64,000 bases of DNA, taken from a virus. Below, one piece after another: positions 1 through 6,108 of this stretch; positions within the stretch are counted from its first letter, which is position 1; every line of letters starts with the position of its first letter. The stretch spans positions 1 through 64,000 of the IMG/VR virus record IMGVR_UViG_3300028840_005080, one strand, 5' to 3'. The translations under genes and the position numbers were made by a program. The notes under the pieces are model-generated. The model had not been told where the DNA came from. It worked only from the letters and a program-made list of their open reading frames with translations, and did no database searches.

Positions 1-22
1 GCGGTTTATGGTTAAATCAATC

Positions 23-205
23 CTAATCCCAATTGCTGCTATGACCTTCTCCCCCAAAGCAGCTTTTGGTGGAATATTCATCCCAGCCCCTTCTGCGCCT
101 TTGTCTTCTTGCCATTTTTTTCCAAATGTTCTTGCTGAACTTAAAAACATGCCTTGGGGTCATTTTTTGCACTTTTACAATATTGTCCGAATCTGAGTAT
201 TTCAT
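23..205 (-). CDS. Small basic protein, paralogue A
   Basis: Sixty-residue hypothetical protein with an Arg-rich centre (RRQRRRR) and a Gly/Ser/Trp C-terminus. I choose the second ATG because AAAGGAG lies seven bases upstream of it. A near-identical paralogue lies at 2122-2304. Differences between the copies are largely silent in this frame (for example TCC/AGC both Ser, GGG GGA/GGA GGG both Gly-Gly) and the stop codon position is kept. This supports this frame over an overlapping one reached after the A7 run. Basic character suggests nucleic-acid binding, but no family is recognised. Confidence 0.5.
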   Translation of the reverse strand: MKYSDSDNIVKVQKMTPRHVFKFSKNIWKKMARRQRRRRGWDEYSTKSCFGGEGHSSNWD

Positions 206-248
206 TTTCATTCTCCTTTGTTTAAGTTTCCCTCATGTTGTTAAATAT

Positions 249-277
249 AATATAACATCTAAAAAAGGATTTGTCAA
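249..277 (-). promoter_or_regulatory. Sigma-70-type promoter, copy 1
   Basis: On the minus strand TTGACA (272-277) is followed by 17 bases and TATATT (249-254). It reads toward the small gene at 23-205, with about 36 nt of leader ending in AAAGGAG. The same promoter block recurs at 2074-2102 and 2348-2376. Confidence 0.8.
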
Positions 278-343
278 GTGTTATTTTTATTATTTTTTAT
301 ATTTTTTAAAAGAATGTACAGTAGTGTATAGGGTTATATTTGT

Positions 344-372
344 TTGACTGAATACACAAAAAGAACTATAAT
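344..372 (+). promoter_or_regulatory. Promoter of terminase gene
   Basis: On the plus strand TTGACT (344-349) is followed by 17 bases and TATAAT (367-372). GAAAGGA precedes the ATG at 393. This is the only clear plus-strand promoter seen, and it gives the large terminase its own transcription unit opposed to the rest of the window. Confidence 0.75.
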
Positions 373-392
373 ACTGAAATGAAAGGAAAATT

Positions 393-1688
393 ATGTCAGA
401 AAGCATCATTGAAAAAGCAATAAAACAATATGGGATGAAAGCTGTATCTGATTTTTTGAAGCATGAAAACAATCATATTCTTGCAAATCACTGGGAATTC
501 ATAGCCAGACCGGAACAATTGCCTCCGGGTGGCAATTGGCAAAATTGGTTTTTTCGGGCAGGAAGAGGTAGTGGCAAGACTAGAGCAGCCTGTGAATGGT
601 TGAAAAAAAATATCATACAAGGCGTTCTGAGACAGGCTGCGATATCCCCAACTGCCGGGGATTCCAGAAGGGTCATGGTCGAAGGCGAATCCGGAATATT
701 GAACGTGTGTCAAGATCTGAATCCGATTTACGAATCATCAAATTTGACCGTGCGCTTTCCGCAATTTGGCAATTCAAAAATATTTCTATATTCTGCTGAA
801 GAGCCTGACAGACTAAGGGGTCCGCAACATGAAAAAGCAGTATGTGATGAACTTGCGGCCTGGAAAAAACTACAGCAAACTTGGGATATGCTTCAATTCG
901 GATTGCGACTTGGAAAAAATCCGCAAACAATGATCCCGACAACTCCAAGGCCATTAAAACCAATAAAAGAAATTCTGGCTGATCCGAATACAGTAGAAAC
1001 ATACGGAACAACATACGACAATAAATCGAATTTGGCGAGTCAATTTTTCAGCCGAATTATAAAACGCTATCAGGGATCGAGATTGGGGCGACAAGAAATA
1101 GATGCGGAAATCCTCGAAGATAACCCGGATGCTCTTTTTAATCGTGAAAATATCGACAACAACAGACAAGACAAACATCCTCCTCTAAGAAGAATCGTGA
1201 TTGCGCTTGATCCGAGCGGCACGAACAAAGAAACATCGGACGAATGCGGAATATGCGCGGTTGGTATGGCTGGAAATAACCAGATATCGAAATTTTATGT
1301 ACTTGCGGATCGATCATGTAGAAAAGATCCGAATTCGTGGGCAAAAGTGGCTGTAAATCTGTATAGGGAATTGAAAGCGGATTATATCGTGGCAGAAACA
1401 AATTTTGGGGGCGACATGGTGAAATCAGTAATAAACAATATTGATCCGCATATAAAAGTAAAAGCGGTTCATGCAAGTCGGGGGAAAGCAATACGTGCCG
1501 AACCTGTTTCTGTGTTATACGAACAAAACAGAGTACACCATATCGGTTTTTTCCCGAAACTTGAAGACGAAATGTGTCAGTGGGATCCTTTGGATTCGAG
1601 TTACTCCCCAAACAGACTTGATGCGCTTGTTTGGGGAGTAACTAATTTGATGCGGAAAAGAAATACCGTGGAGTTATTTGCGAGGTAA
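393..1688 (+). CDS. terL: Terminase large subunit
   Basis: This 431-residue protein packages DNA into the prohead, acting as ATPase motor and headful nuclease. It shows Walker A (RAGRGSGKTR, about residues 55-64), Walker B (AVCDELAAW, about 148-156) and an RNase H-like nuclease domain. Nuclease motifs are ALDPSGTN (about 270), VAETNFGGDM (about 332) and SPNRLDALVWG near the C-terminus. The length and motifs resemble the compact terminases of gene-transfer agents and related siphoviruses. The start has a good ribosome-binding site and its own promoter. It is the only confident plus-strand gene, is flanked by direct repeats, and is about 9 kb from the candidate small subunit, all unusual. Confidence 0.95.
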   Translation: MSESIIEKAIKQYGMKAVSDFLKHENNHILANHWEFIARPEQLPPGGNWQNWFFRAGRGSGKTRAACEWLKKNIIQGVLRQAAISPTAGDSRRVMVEGESGILNVCQDLNPIYESSNLTVRFPQFGNSKIFLYSAEEPDRLRGPQHEKAVCDELAAWKKLQQTWDMLQFGLRLGKNPQTMIPTTPRPLKPIKEILADPNTVETYGTTYDNKSNLASQFFSRIIKRYQGSRLGRQEIDAEILEDNPDALFNRENIDNNRQDKHPPLRRIVIALDPSGTNKETSDECGICAVGMAGNNQISKFYVLADRSCRKDPNSWAKVAVNLYRELKADYIVAETNFGGDMVKSVINNIDPHIKVKAVHASRGKAIRAEPVSVLYEQNRVHHIGFFPKLEDEMCQWDPLDSSYSPNRLDALVWGVTNLMRKRNTVELFAR

Positions 1689-1740
1689 GACAGCGAAAAG
1701 GAATGACTCCGCCTCCGATTAAATAGAATATGTTTTTTGT

Positions 1741-1992
1741 CTATCCAATCCACTCAAATACAACGGATTGAACTTCGTTTGCAAAAATATATTCTTCCAA
1801 TTCCTGATCATCTTGGAATCCCCCGGATCGAGCAATGCCAATAATGTCAGCATCATCATAATGAATAATTCCTGAATCGTTTCCCTTCAAAGTAAAATCA
1901 ACATCCATCCCAGCTTGAATCAGTGCTGATTCGATATTGTTTCCTTCGATTTCTTGCCAAAAAAACCCATCAATATACAAATTATATTTCAT
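1741..1992 (-). CDS. Hypothetical acidic protein, paralogue of 8049-8279
   Basis: Acidic 83-residue protein of unknown function, convergent with the terminase gene. It shares a pattern with the protein at 8049-8279: a hydrophobic N-terminal strand, a Trp, GN(D)-I-SAL, then GNDSG and a DDAD/DDDD run. The two are paralogues by eye. Its ATG follows AAAAAGGAGAG. Upstream lie a 20-bp palindrome and a strong promoter, so it seems to have its own regulated transcript. Confidence 0.75.
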   Translation of the reverse strand: MKYNLYIDGFFWQEIEGNNIESALIQAGMDVDFTLKGNDSGIIHYDDADIIGIARSGGFQDDQELEEYIFANEVQSVVFEWIG

Positions 1993-2022
1993 TTTTTCTC
2001 TCCTTTTTTATGTTTTTAAGGG

Positions 2023-2042
2023 TATGTCGAAATTTCGACATA
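2023..2042. promoter_or_regulatory. 20-bp perfect palindrome, possible operator
   Basis: TATGTCGAAATTTCGACATA is a perfect inverted repeat. It lies between the promoter at 2074-2102 and the ribosome-binding site of the gene at 1741-1992, just downstream of the expected transcription start. It could be a repressor operator or a hairpin in the leader. The other two promoter copies lack it. Confidence 0.6.
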
Positions 2043-2073
2043 TTGTTTAAGTTTCCCTCATGTTGTTAAATAT

Positions 2074-2102
2074 AATATAACACTCAAAAAAGGATTTGTC
2101 AA
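2074..2102 (-). promoter_or_regulatory. Sigma-70-type promoter, copy 2
   Basis: TTGACA (2097-2102), 17 bases and TATATT (2074-2079) on the minus strand. About 70 bp around it match promoter copies 1 and 3. It reads into the palindrome and the gene at 1741-1992. Confidence 0.8.
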
Positions 2103-2121
2103 GTGTTATTTTAATATTATT

Positions 2122-2304
2122 TTAATCCCAATTGCTGCTATGACCTTCCCCTCCAAAGCAGCTTTTGGTGCTATATTCATCCCAGACCCTTCTGCGCCTT
2201 TGTCTTCTTGCCATTTTTTTCCAAATGTTCTTGCTGAACTTAAAAAGGTGTCTTGGGGTCATTTTTTGCACTTTTACGACATTATTTGCGTCCGAGTATT
2301 TCAT
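2122..2304 (-). CDS. Small basic protein, paralogue B
   Basis: Near-identical 60-residue copy of the protein at 23-205, with the same start context (AAAGGAG, seven bases, ATG) and the same end (SSNWD, stop). Differences such as S/A, D/N, I/V and V/L are conservative, which suggests both copies are or were expressed proteins. Function unknown; the Arg-rich core could bind nucleic acid. Confidence 0.5.
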   Translation of the reverse strand: MKYSDANNVVKVQKMTPRHLFKFSKNIWKKMARRQRRRRVWDEYSTKSCFGGEGHSSNWD

Positions 2305-2347
2305 TTTCATTCTCCTTTGTTTAAGTTTCCCTCATGTTGTTAAATAT

Positions 2348-2376
2348 AATATAACACTCAAAAAAGGATTTGTCAA
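2348..2376 (-). promoter_or_regulatory. Sigma-70-type promoter, copy 3
   Basis: TTGACA (2371-2376), 17 bases and TATATT (2348-2353) on the minus strand, reading into the gene at 2122-2304. It is part of the long direct repeat. Confidence 0.8.
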
Positions 2377-2431
2377 GTGTTATTTTTATTATTTTTTATA
2401 TTTTTAAAAGAATGTACAGTAGTGTATAGGG

Positions 2432-2638
2432 TTATATTTCTTCGGATTGATATTTGAACACAGCCAGAATCAACGCCCAAGCTCCCGCAATTTCATGATT
2501 CTCGATTCGTTTTTCCTCGTATTCATAACAATCGCACCAAGTGCAATTGAAATCAAAATCCTGATAAGCAGCATGAGAAAGACAGGATTCGTAATTATGA
2601 CAATCACAAAATCTTTCCGTTATTCGTTCCTGGAGCAC
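2432..2638 (-). CDS. Cys-rich small protein
   Basis: Unknown protein of about 68 residues, with a likely GTG start at 2638 seven bases after GGGA; a TTG at 2653 is the alternative. It carries CDC-x4-CLxxAA followed by CTWCDC, a likely zinc-binding module. The same spacing occurs at the C-terminus of the upstream gene product (2620-3153), so the two share a module. It overlaps that gene by about 19 bp. Confidence 0.6.
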   Translation of the reverse strand: MLQERITERFCDCHNYESCLSHAAYQDFDFNCTWCDCYEYEEKRIENHEIAGAWALILAVFKYQSEEI

Positions 2639-3153
2639 TGATATTTCCCGCAATCATCACAAAAGAAAATTGAATCAGACAGTGCGGCATTTAACAGGCA
2701 TGAATCATAGCAAACACAATCCCATTTTCTTTTAGGCTCAATGTTCTTGAATATCCCGACAATCTCAAGAAATTCGGCAATATTTGTAAAACATCTTGGA
2801 TCGGCAAATTTACAAATTCGATCCCGCATTTTAATAGTCAGTTTCGTTTTATTTTCAAAAACCCTTCTCAAATAATAATAACTGATGTTCCCTCTGGCAG
2901 ATATATCTTTCATTGTTATTCGTCTTTGTTTCATATAATTTTTCAATTTCGAAACAAACTCTCTTGATGATATATATTCTCTGTATTTATTATTCGTTAC
3001 AAACTCAATAGCGGAATCAAAATAATCATACCTTGCCTGTTTTTCGCCGCCTCCCACTTTTCGAGCATGGCCATTTTCAATCAACTTACTTGTCATATTA
3101 CAAATAGTTTTCGATTTGATTCCTGTTCTTTCGGATAATTCTATAAGTTTCAT
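2620..3153 (-). CDS. Putative HTH regulator with zinc module
   Basis: A 177-residue protein with three visible parts. The first 40 residues resemble a winged helix (LIELSERTGIKSKTICNM). The middle (about 85-140) resembles a Cro/CI-like helix-turn-helix (QRRITMKDISARGN). The C-terminus has CVC-x3-CLLNAA and CDDC, a likely zinc site shared with the next gene. It probably binds DNA, perhaps one of the nearby promoters; the target is unknown. Confidence 0.6.
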   Translation of the reverse strand: MKLIELSERTGIKSKTICNMTSKLIENGHARKVGGGEKQARYDYFDSAIEFVTNNKYREYISSREFVSKLKNYMKQRRITMKDISARGNISYYYLRRVFENKTKLTIKMRDRICKFADPRCFTNIAEFLEIVGIFKNIEPKRKWDCVCYDSCLLNAALSDSIFFCDDCGKYQCSRNE

Positions 3154-3518
3154 GTTATAAAATATTTTTGCTGTGTTTTATTTTTGCCTTCGATCCCTAT
3201 TCTATTTTTGCGAATCAAACTATTTATATAAAGATCATAAACTTTTGCGCCAGCTCCTTTTCCAAACAAATAGCTCGATAAAAGTTTTTTTCTTTCAACC
3301 TGACCATTATTCCGATCAATAAAACTCAATATCCGTTGTTCCTCTATTGATTCCGGAAGTAACAAAACTTCTTCTTCATCTTCTATTGAAATAACATTAA
3401 TTCGTTTTCTGTTTTCAAGATAATTATTTATAATTGAAGCAATATAAAGCGCGGATGTCAGATGAATGAAAAAATCAATGGGGATAATGATAAAATGATA
3501 CCAAGCGAAATATCTCAT
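3150..3518 (-). CDS. Membrane-anchored winged-helix-like protein
   Basis: A 122-residue protein with a hydrophobic N-terminal segment (about residues 5-30) and a C-terminal part rich in charged helices (about 60-122) that resembles a winged helix. It overlaps the next gene start by 4 bp. The function is unknown. A membrane-tethered regulator is possible but only inferred. Confidence 0.5.
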   Translation of the reverse strand: MRYFAWYHFIIIPIDFFIHLTSALYIASIINNYLENRKRINVISIEDEEEVLLLPESIEEQRILSFIDRNNGQVERKKLLSSYLFGKGAGAKVYDLYINSLIRKNRIGIEGKNKTQQKYFIT

Positions 3519-3521
3519 TTT

Positions 3522-3719
3522 CTAATCTTTATATAAAATTACTGTCTTGTTTTTAAAGTCTGGTTTCGCCTGAATATCCCGACAATCGCCGACATATTTA
3601 ACACAATCTTTCTCAAATCTGTCCCACATTGTCGCCGGAATTTCAATTTCCAAATCTTTTTCTTTTCGTATTTTTTTTACAATTTCTTTTGCTGTTTTTA
3701 ATATCACTTCCTCCCCCAT
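3522..3719 (-). CDS. Hypothetical protein
   Basis: Sixty-five-residue protein, Lys/Glu-rich at the N-terminus, with a CVKYVGDCRD stretch. Its start overlaps the end of the SNase gene by 16 bp, which fits one operon. No family is recognised. Confidence 0.6.
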   Translation of the reverse strand: MGEEVILKTAKEIVKKIRKEKDLEIEIPATMWDRFEKDCVKYVGDCRDIQAKPDFKNKTVILYKD

Positions 3720-4222
3720 GCTTCATTTTTGTTCTTTCCTTTATATTCAACAGCCAGTGAACATTCGACACCGCCAAACTCAAATTTAAGCAACTTGTCA
3801 GACAAATTTTCTCCGTCTATCTCTATTTCTGGCATTGGTCTCCCGTATTTGTCTCTGGCCTTTGTATTGATTACTTTTATATGTTTGGCTTCCTCTATCC
3901 ATTTTGTAACAAAAGCCTTGGCAAGATACGCTAATTTTTTATAAGCAATTTCTTTGTCGTTTGTTTCAGCCGTATCTATTCTTGGGAGTCTTATATTTTC
4001 TTTATCCGCACCAAACCATCCGTTGTTGTTTTTATAATAAATTTTTAATGTATCTCCGTCAATAACTTCGATTTTTTCAACCATATCCGGTTCGTATATT
4101 GTTCCGTTTGGTTCTGTTTCTACTACTTTATTATGATCTTTAAAAAGCCAATGGATAAAGATTACAAAAAACAGAGAGAAAATGCATACATAAATAATCC
4201 ATTTAATCGCTTGCACTATCAT
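3704..4222 (-). CDS. Membrane-anchored SNase-like nuclease
   Basis: A 172-residue protein with one N-terminal transmembrane segment (about residues 6-27) followed by a staphylococcal-nuclease fold. The fold is visible as VIDGDTLKIYY (about 52-62), IRLPRIDTAETND (about 77-89) and ARDKYGRPMPEIEIDG, near the expected catalytic Arg/Asp/Glu positions. SNase-like enzymes cleave DNA or RNA. The anchor would place the domain at the inner membrane, probably facing the periplasm. A role against competing incoming DNA is inference. The first 31 codons are duplicated at 4754-4847. The start follows AGGAATTA. Confidence 0.8.
   Translation of the reverse strand: MIVQAIKWIIYVCIFSLFFVIFIHWLFKDHNKVVETEPNGTIYEPDMVEKIEVIDGDTLKIYYKNNNGWFGADKENIRLPRIDTAETNDKEIAYKKLAYLAKAFVTKWIEEAKHIKVINTKARDKYGRPMPEIEIDGENLSDKLLKFEFGGVECSLAVEYKGKNKNEAWGRK
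4115..4208. repeat. 94-bp direct repeat, copy 1
   Basis: Perfect 94-bp match to 4754-4847. It encodes the transmembrane start of the SNase-like protein. Confidence 0.9.
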
Positions 4223-4677
4223 TAATTCCTATCATACAAATTGATTACTTTTCCAGTAGAAATTTCATCGACAGAACAATTATATAGCCAAATATCATTG
4301 TCTGTTTTCTTCCATAAAAAATGCTGAGCTTCATCCTGGCTTGGTGCACAAACAATGAATGATTGAATATCTGTTTTTAAAATATACAATTTTTTTGCTT
4401 CAAGAGGTTTTTTATAATTATAAATCTTTGTCAATTCGTTCTTCTCGAAAATTTTATCTCTATATTCAAGTTCATAATATTCCGTTTTATCCGTTATCAT
4501 TTTAGATTTTATTCTTGTTTTTTCCAAATTACCACTATAATCAACCAAGACATACTCGCCTTCGTTAAAAATCACATCTTTTTCATTATAGTCACACTGA
4601 GCCAAAATAACAACAAACAAAGTAAACATTGCGCAACCAACAACAAATCCGACCTCAAACCATGTAGATGATTTCAT
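4222..4677 (-). CDS. Single-pass membrane protein, unknown
   Basis: A 151-residue protein with an N-terminal membrane segment (about 6-27) and a beta-rich soluble part (YVLVDYSG-like start). It overlaps the SNase start by 1 bp. Its opening sequence was probably joined to neighbours by the same local rearrangement that duplicated the 94-bp block. No family is recognised. Confidence 0.6.
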   Translation of the reverse strand: MKSSTWFEVGFVVGCAMFTLFVVILAQCDYNEKDVIFNEGEYVLVDYSGNLEKTRIKSKMITDKTEYYELEYRDKIFEKNELTKIYNYKKPLEAKKLYILKTDIQSFIVCAPSQDEAQHFLWKKTDNDIWLYNCSVDEISTGKVINLYDRN

Positions 4678-4855
4678 TCTGTCTCCAAAACTTCAACAAT
4701 ATTTTCTGGTTTAAATTCAATTCCGTCAGTTGAAACATAAACACCTTCCGGATTGTTTCTACTACTTTATTATGATCTTTAAAAAGCCAATGGATAAAGA
4801 TTACAAAAAACAGAGAGAAAATGCATACATAAATAATCCATTTAATCATCTGCAT
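4655..4855 (-). pseudogene. Hybrid ORF from duplicated TM segment
   Basis: The first 34 residues repeat the transmembrane start of the SNase protein (94-bp perfect repeat). After KVVET the frame leaves any recognisable sequence. In another frame the same DNA encodes GVYVSTDGIEFKPENIVEVL, which matches the C-terminus of the protein at 5111-5341. This is most likely a recombination scar in which a second copy of the 5111-type gene lost its start to the duplicated membrane segment. The 66-residue hybrid could still be made as a membrane peptide. Confidence 0.6.
4754..4847. repeat. 94-bp direct repeat, copy 2
   Basis: Perfect match to 4115-4208, lying inside the hybrid ORF at 4655-4855. Confidence 0.9.
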
Positions 4856-4875
4856 TTTTATTTATTCAATCTGAT

Positions 4876-5130
4876 TTATGCTTTTGTTATATTTCGCAAA
4901 TCTTCTTCTATTTCATTAATCCGTATTTTCTCTTGCATAGAAATATAATTTATGCACTCATCTGAAGAAACTTGTTGACGATATTTATAATAATTCATAC
5001 CAACAATCTTTGATTCTCTTATAATCCCCCAATCCGGGGGAAATTCTGAAGTAGCAATAATAGGGCTTTTGCAATTATTATTATAACAATTTTCACATTC
5101 TTTTGTTGGATCATCGTTCAATTTGTCCAT
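4876..5130 (-). CDS. Cys-containing hypothetical protein
   Basis: An 84-residue protein with CENCYNNNC near the N-terminus, a possible metal or disulfide site, and a charged helical C-terminus. It overlaps the upstream gene by 20 bp. Function unknown. Confidence 0.6.
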   Translation of the reverse strand: MDKLNDDPTKECENCYNNNCKSPIIATSEFPPDWGIIRESKIVGMNYYKYRQQVSSDECINYISMQEKIRINEIEEDLRNITKA

Positions 5131-5341
5131 TTTTCAAAACCTTCATAACGTGTTCTGATTTAAATTCAATTCCGCATTCCGAAACATAGCCATCTTTAGT
5201 TTGTTCCACTATCGTTACATCAAAATAACTGATTCCGTTCTGACCAAACATATCGCCGAGTTTTACAATATCACCAACTTTCAAATTTTCAACATCCTTT
5301 TTTTCTACAACAAACGGGCTTTTAGCAGTAGAAAGTCTCAT
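5111..5341 (-). CDS. Hypothetical small beta-rich protein
   Basis: About 76 residues with LKVGDIVKLGD, typical of a small SH3-like barrel, and a C-terminal half related to the relic at 4655-4740. The ATG at 5341 overlaps the previous stop (ATGA) and has GGAAA upstream, so I prefer it to the ATG at 5350. Function unknown. Confidence 0.6.
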   Translation of the reverse strand: MRLSTAKSPFVVEKKDVENLKVGDIVKLGDMFGQNGISYFDVTIVEQTKDGYVSECGIEFKSEHVMKVLKNGQIER

Positions 5342-5391
5342 TGAACCCATTTCCTTTCACTTTCAGACCAATGTTCTGGAATTCTACTCAT
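5338..5391 (-). CDS. Very short ORF (17 aa)
   Basis: Starts inside the stop codon of the lipoprotein gene (ATGA) and ends inside the start codon of the next gene (ATGA). This chaining suggests translation for coupling, or a real micropeptide. The product is charged (SESERKW). Confidence 0.4.
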   Translation of the reverse strand: MSRIPEHWSESERKWVQ

Positions 5392-5507
5392 GGCTCTACC
5401 ATATCTCTTCTCGGATCATTTGGTTGGTCGTTATAATCTTTGTCAACACATCCGGAACAAAATATTGAAATAATAATAATCGATCCAATAAATATTTTTT
5501 TAATCAT
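5388..5507 (-). CDS. Small lipoprotein
   Basis: A 39-residue protein with a Lys-Lys N-terminus, a hydrophobic core and a lipobox-like FCSGC ending at Cys20, followed by a short acidic tail. It should be lipidated at the cell envelope. Such tiny phage lipoproteins can be outer spanins or superinfection-exclusion factors. No partner spanin is adjacent here, so the role is open. Confidence 0.65.
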   Translation of the reverse strand: MIKKIFIGSIIIISIFCSGCVDKDYNDQPNDPRRDMVEP

Positions 5508-5510
5508 ATC

Positions 5511-5657
5511 CTAATCCTCATCTATAATTTGATAATCATAATATTGATTTGGCTCCTCGACATATCTCAGCGCCTCTTCTCTTGTTCTGAATTTTTTAAT
5601 GTGTTTTTTCAATTTTGCTCCGTTTTTCGGAACGCATCTTACTCTTGTTTTTTTCAT
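5511..5657 (-). CDS. Small basic hypothetical protein
   Basis: Forty-eight residues, basic in the first half (KKTRVRC, LKKHIKK) and acidic at the end. Its ATG overlaps the stop of the gene at 5654 (ATGA). Unknown function. Confidence 0.6.
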   Translation of the reverse strand: MKKTRVRCVPKNGAKLKKHIKKFRTREEALRYVEEPNQYYDYQIIDED

Positions 5658-5824
5658 TTCTCGCCTCTGTGCAAAATTCTTTCGCTCGTAACTTTGTATA
5701 CCGAAACTTCATCCGTTGTTATATTATTTCGGATATATTTCGCTTTTTCATAGGCTTTTAATTTTGTAGTGCATTCACCAAACAAATCTTTGCCTATGAA
5801 AACCTGATATTTAATTATTTTCAT
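5654..5824 (-). CDS. Small hypothetical protein
   Basis: Fifty-six residues starting KIIKYQVFIGKD, with a Lys-rich helix. It is part of a string of overlapping short genes. No family is recognised. Confidence 0.55.
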   Translation of the reverse strand: MKIIKYQVFIGKDLFGECTTKLKAYEKAKYIRNNITTDEVSVYKVTSERILHRGEK

Positions 5825-5859
5825 TCAAGATCTTTATTCCTGTTCCAAAAGATTCAAAT

Positions 5860-6000
5860 TCAAACAAAAAACAAATGCAAAATTGAATCCGTCATCATTG
5901 TTAAACAATATAGAAAAATCATTTTGCTTTTAAAGGCCGGTATAATATCTTTGTTTTTAATTCCAAATTTCGTTTCCACCATTTTAACAAAATAACCCAT
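5860..6000 (-). CDS. Small hydrophobic-ended protein
   Basis: Forty-six residues with a strong ribosome-binding site (AAAAAGGAG, then ATG). The C-terminal half is hydrophobic (FLYCLTMM and LHLFFV), so it may associate with membrane. First gene of the small cluster at 5338-6000. Confidence 0.55.
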   Translation of the reverse strand: MGYFVKMVETKFGIKNKDIIPAFKSKMIFLYCLTMMTDSILHLFFV

Positions 6001-6049
6001 TTCGTTCTCCTTTTTTTTAAATTATCATATAAAACATCATCTCATACTT

Positions 6050-6078
6050 CTTTCGAAAAATCAAGACAATTTCGAAAG
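6050..6078. repeat. Inverted repeat CTTTCGAAA / TTTCGAAAG
   Basis: Nine-base arms (6050-6058 and 6070-6078) separated by 11 bases, between the ATPase stop and the gene at 5860-6000. Each arm contains TTCGAA. It may be a paired operator or a hairpin; no T-run supports a terminator. Confidence 0.5.
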
Positions 6079-6108
6079 AATTCAAAATTTTTCAAATATC
6101 TGAAATCA

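Larger units (their letters stand above)
23..341. repeat. Direct repeat of about 319 bp, copy 1
   Basis: This block closely matches 2122-2440. It covers the small basic gene, its promoter and leader, and ends in a relic of the last bases of the gene at 2432 (ATATAACCC on the minus strand). Because copy 1 keeps only that gene tail, copy 2 is probably the original and copy 1 the duplicate. Confidence 0.8.
2122..2440. repeat. Direct repeat of about 319 bp, copy 2
   Basis: Partner of the block at 23-341. It contains paralogue B, its promoter and the true 3' end of the gene at 2432. Together the two copies bracket terL and the gene at 1741-1992. Confidence 0.8.

Noticed and set aside
1-180. Alternative frame over the small basic gene (reading WQEDKGAEGAG and onward)
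   Set aside because: It looks protein-like, but the duplicate copy lacks its start codon, and differences between the copies are silent in the other frame, which also has a conserved stop.
1689-1740. Terminator between terL and the convergent gene
   Set aside because: No stable hairpin with a T-run is present in the 52-base gap.
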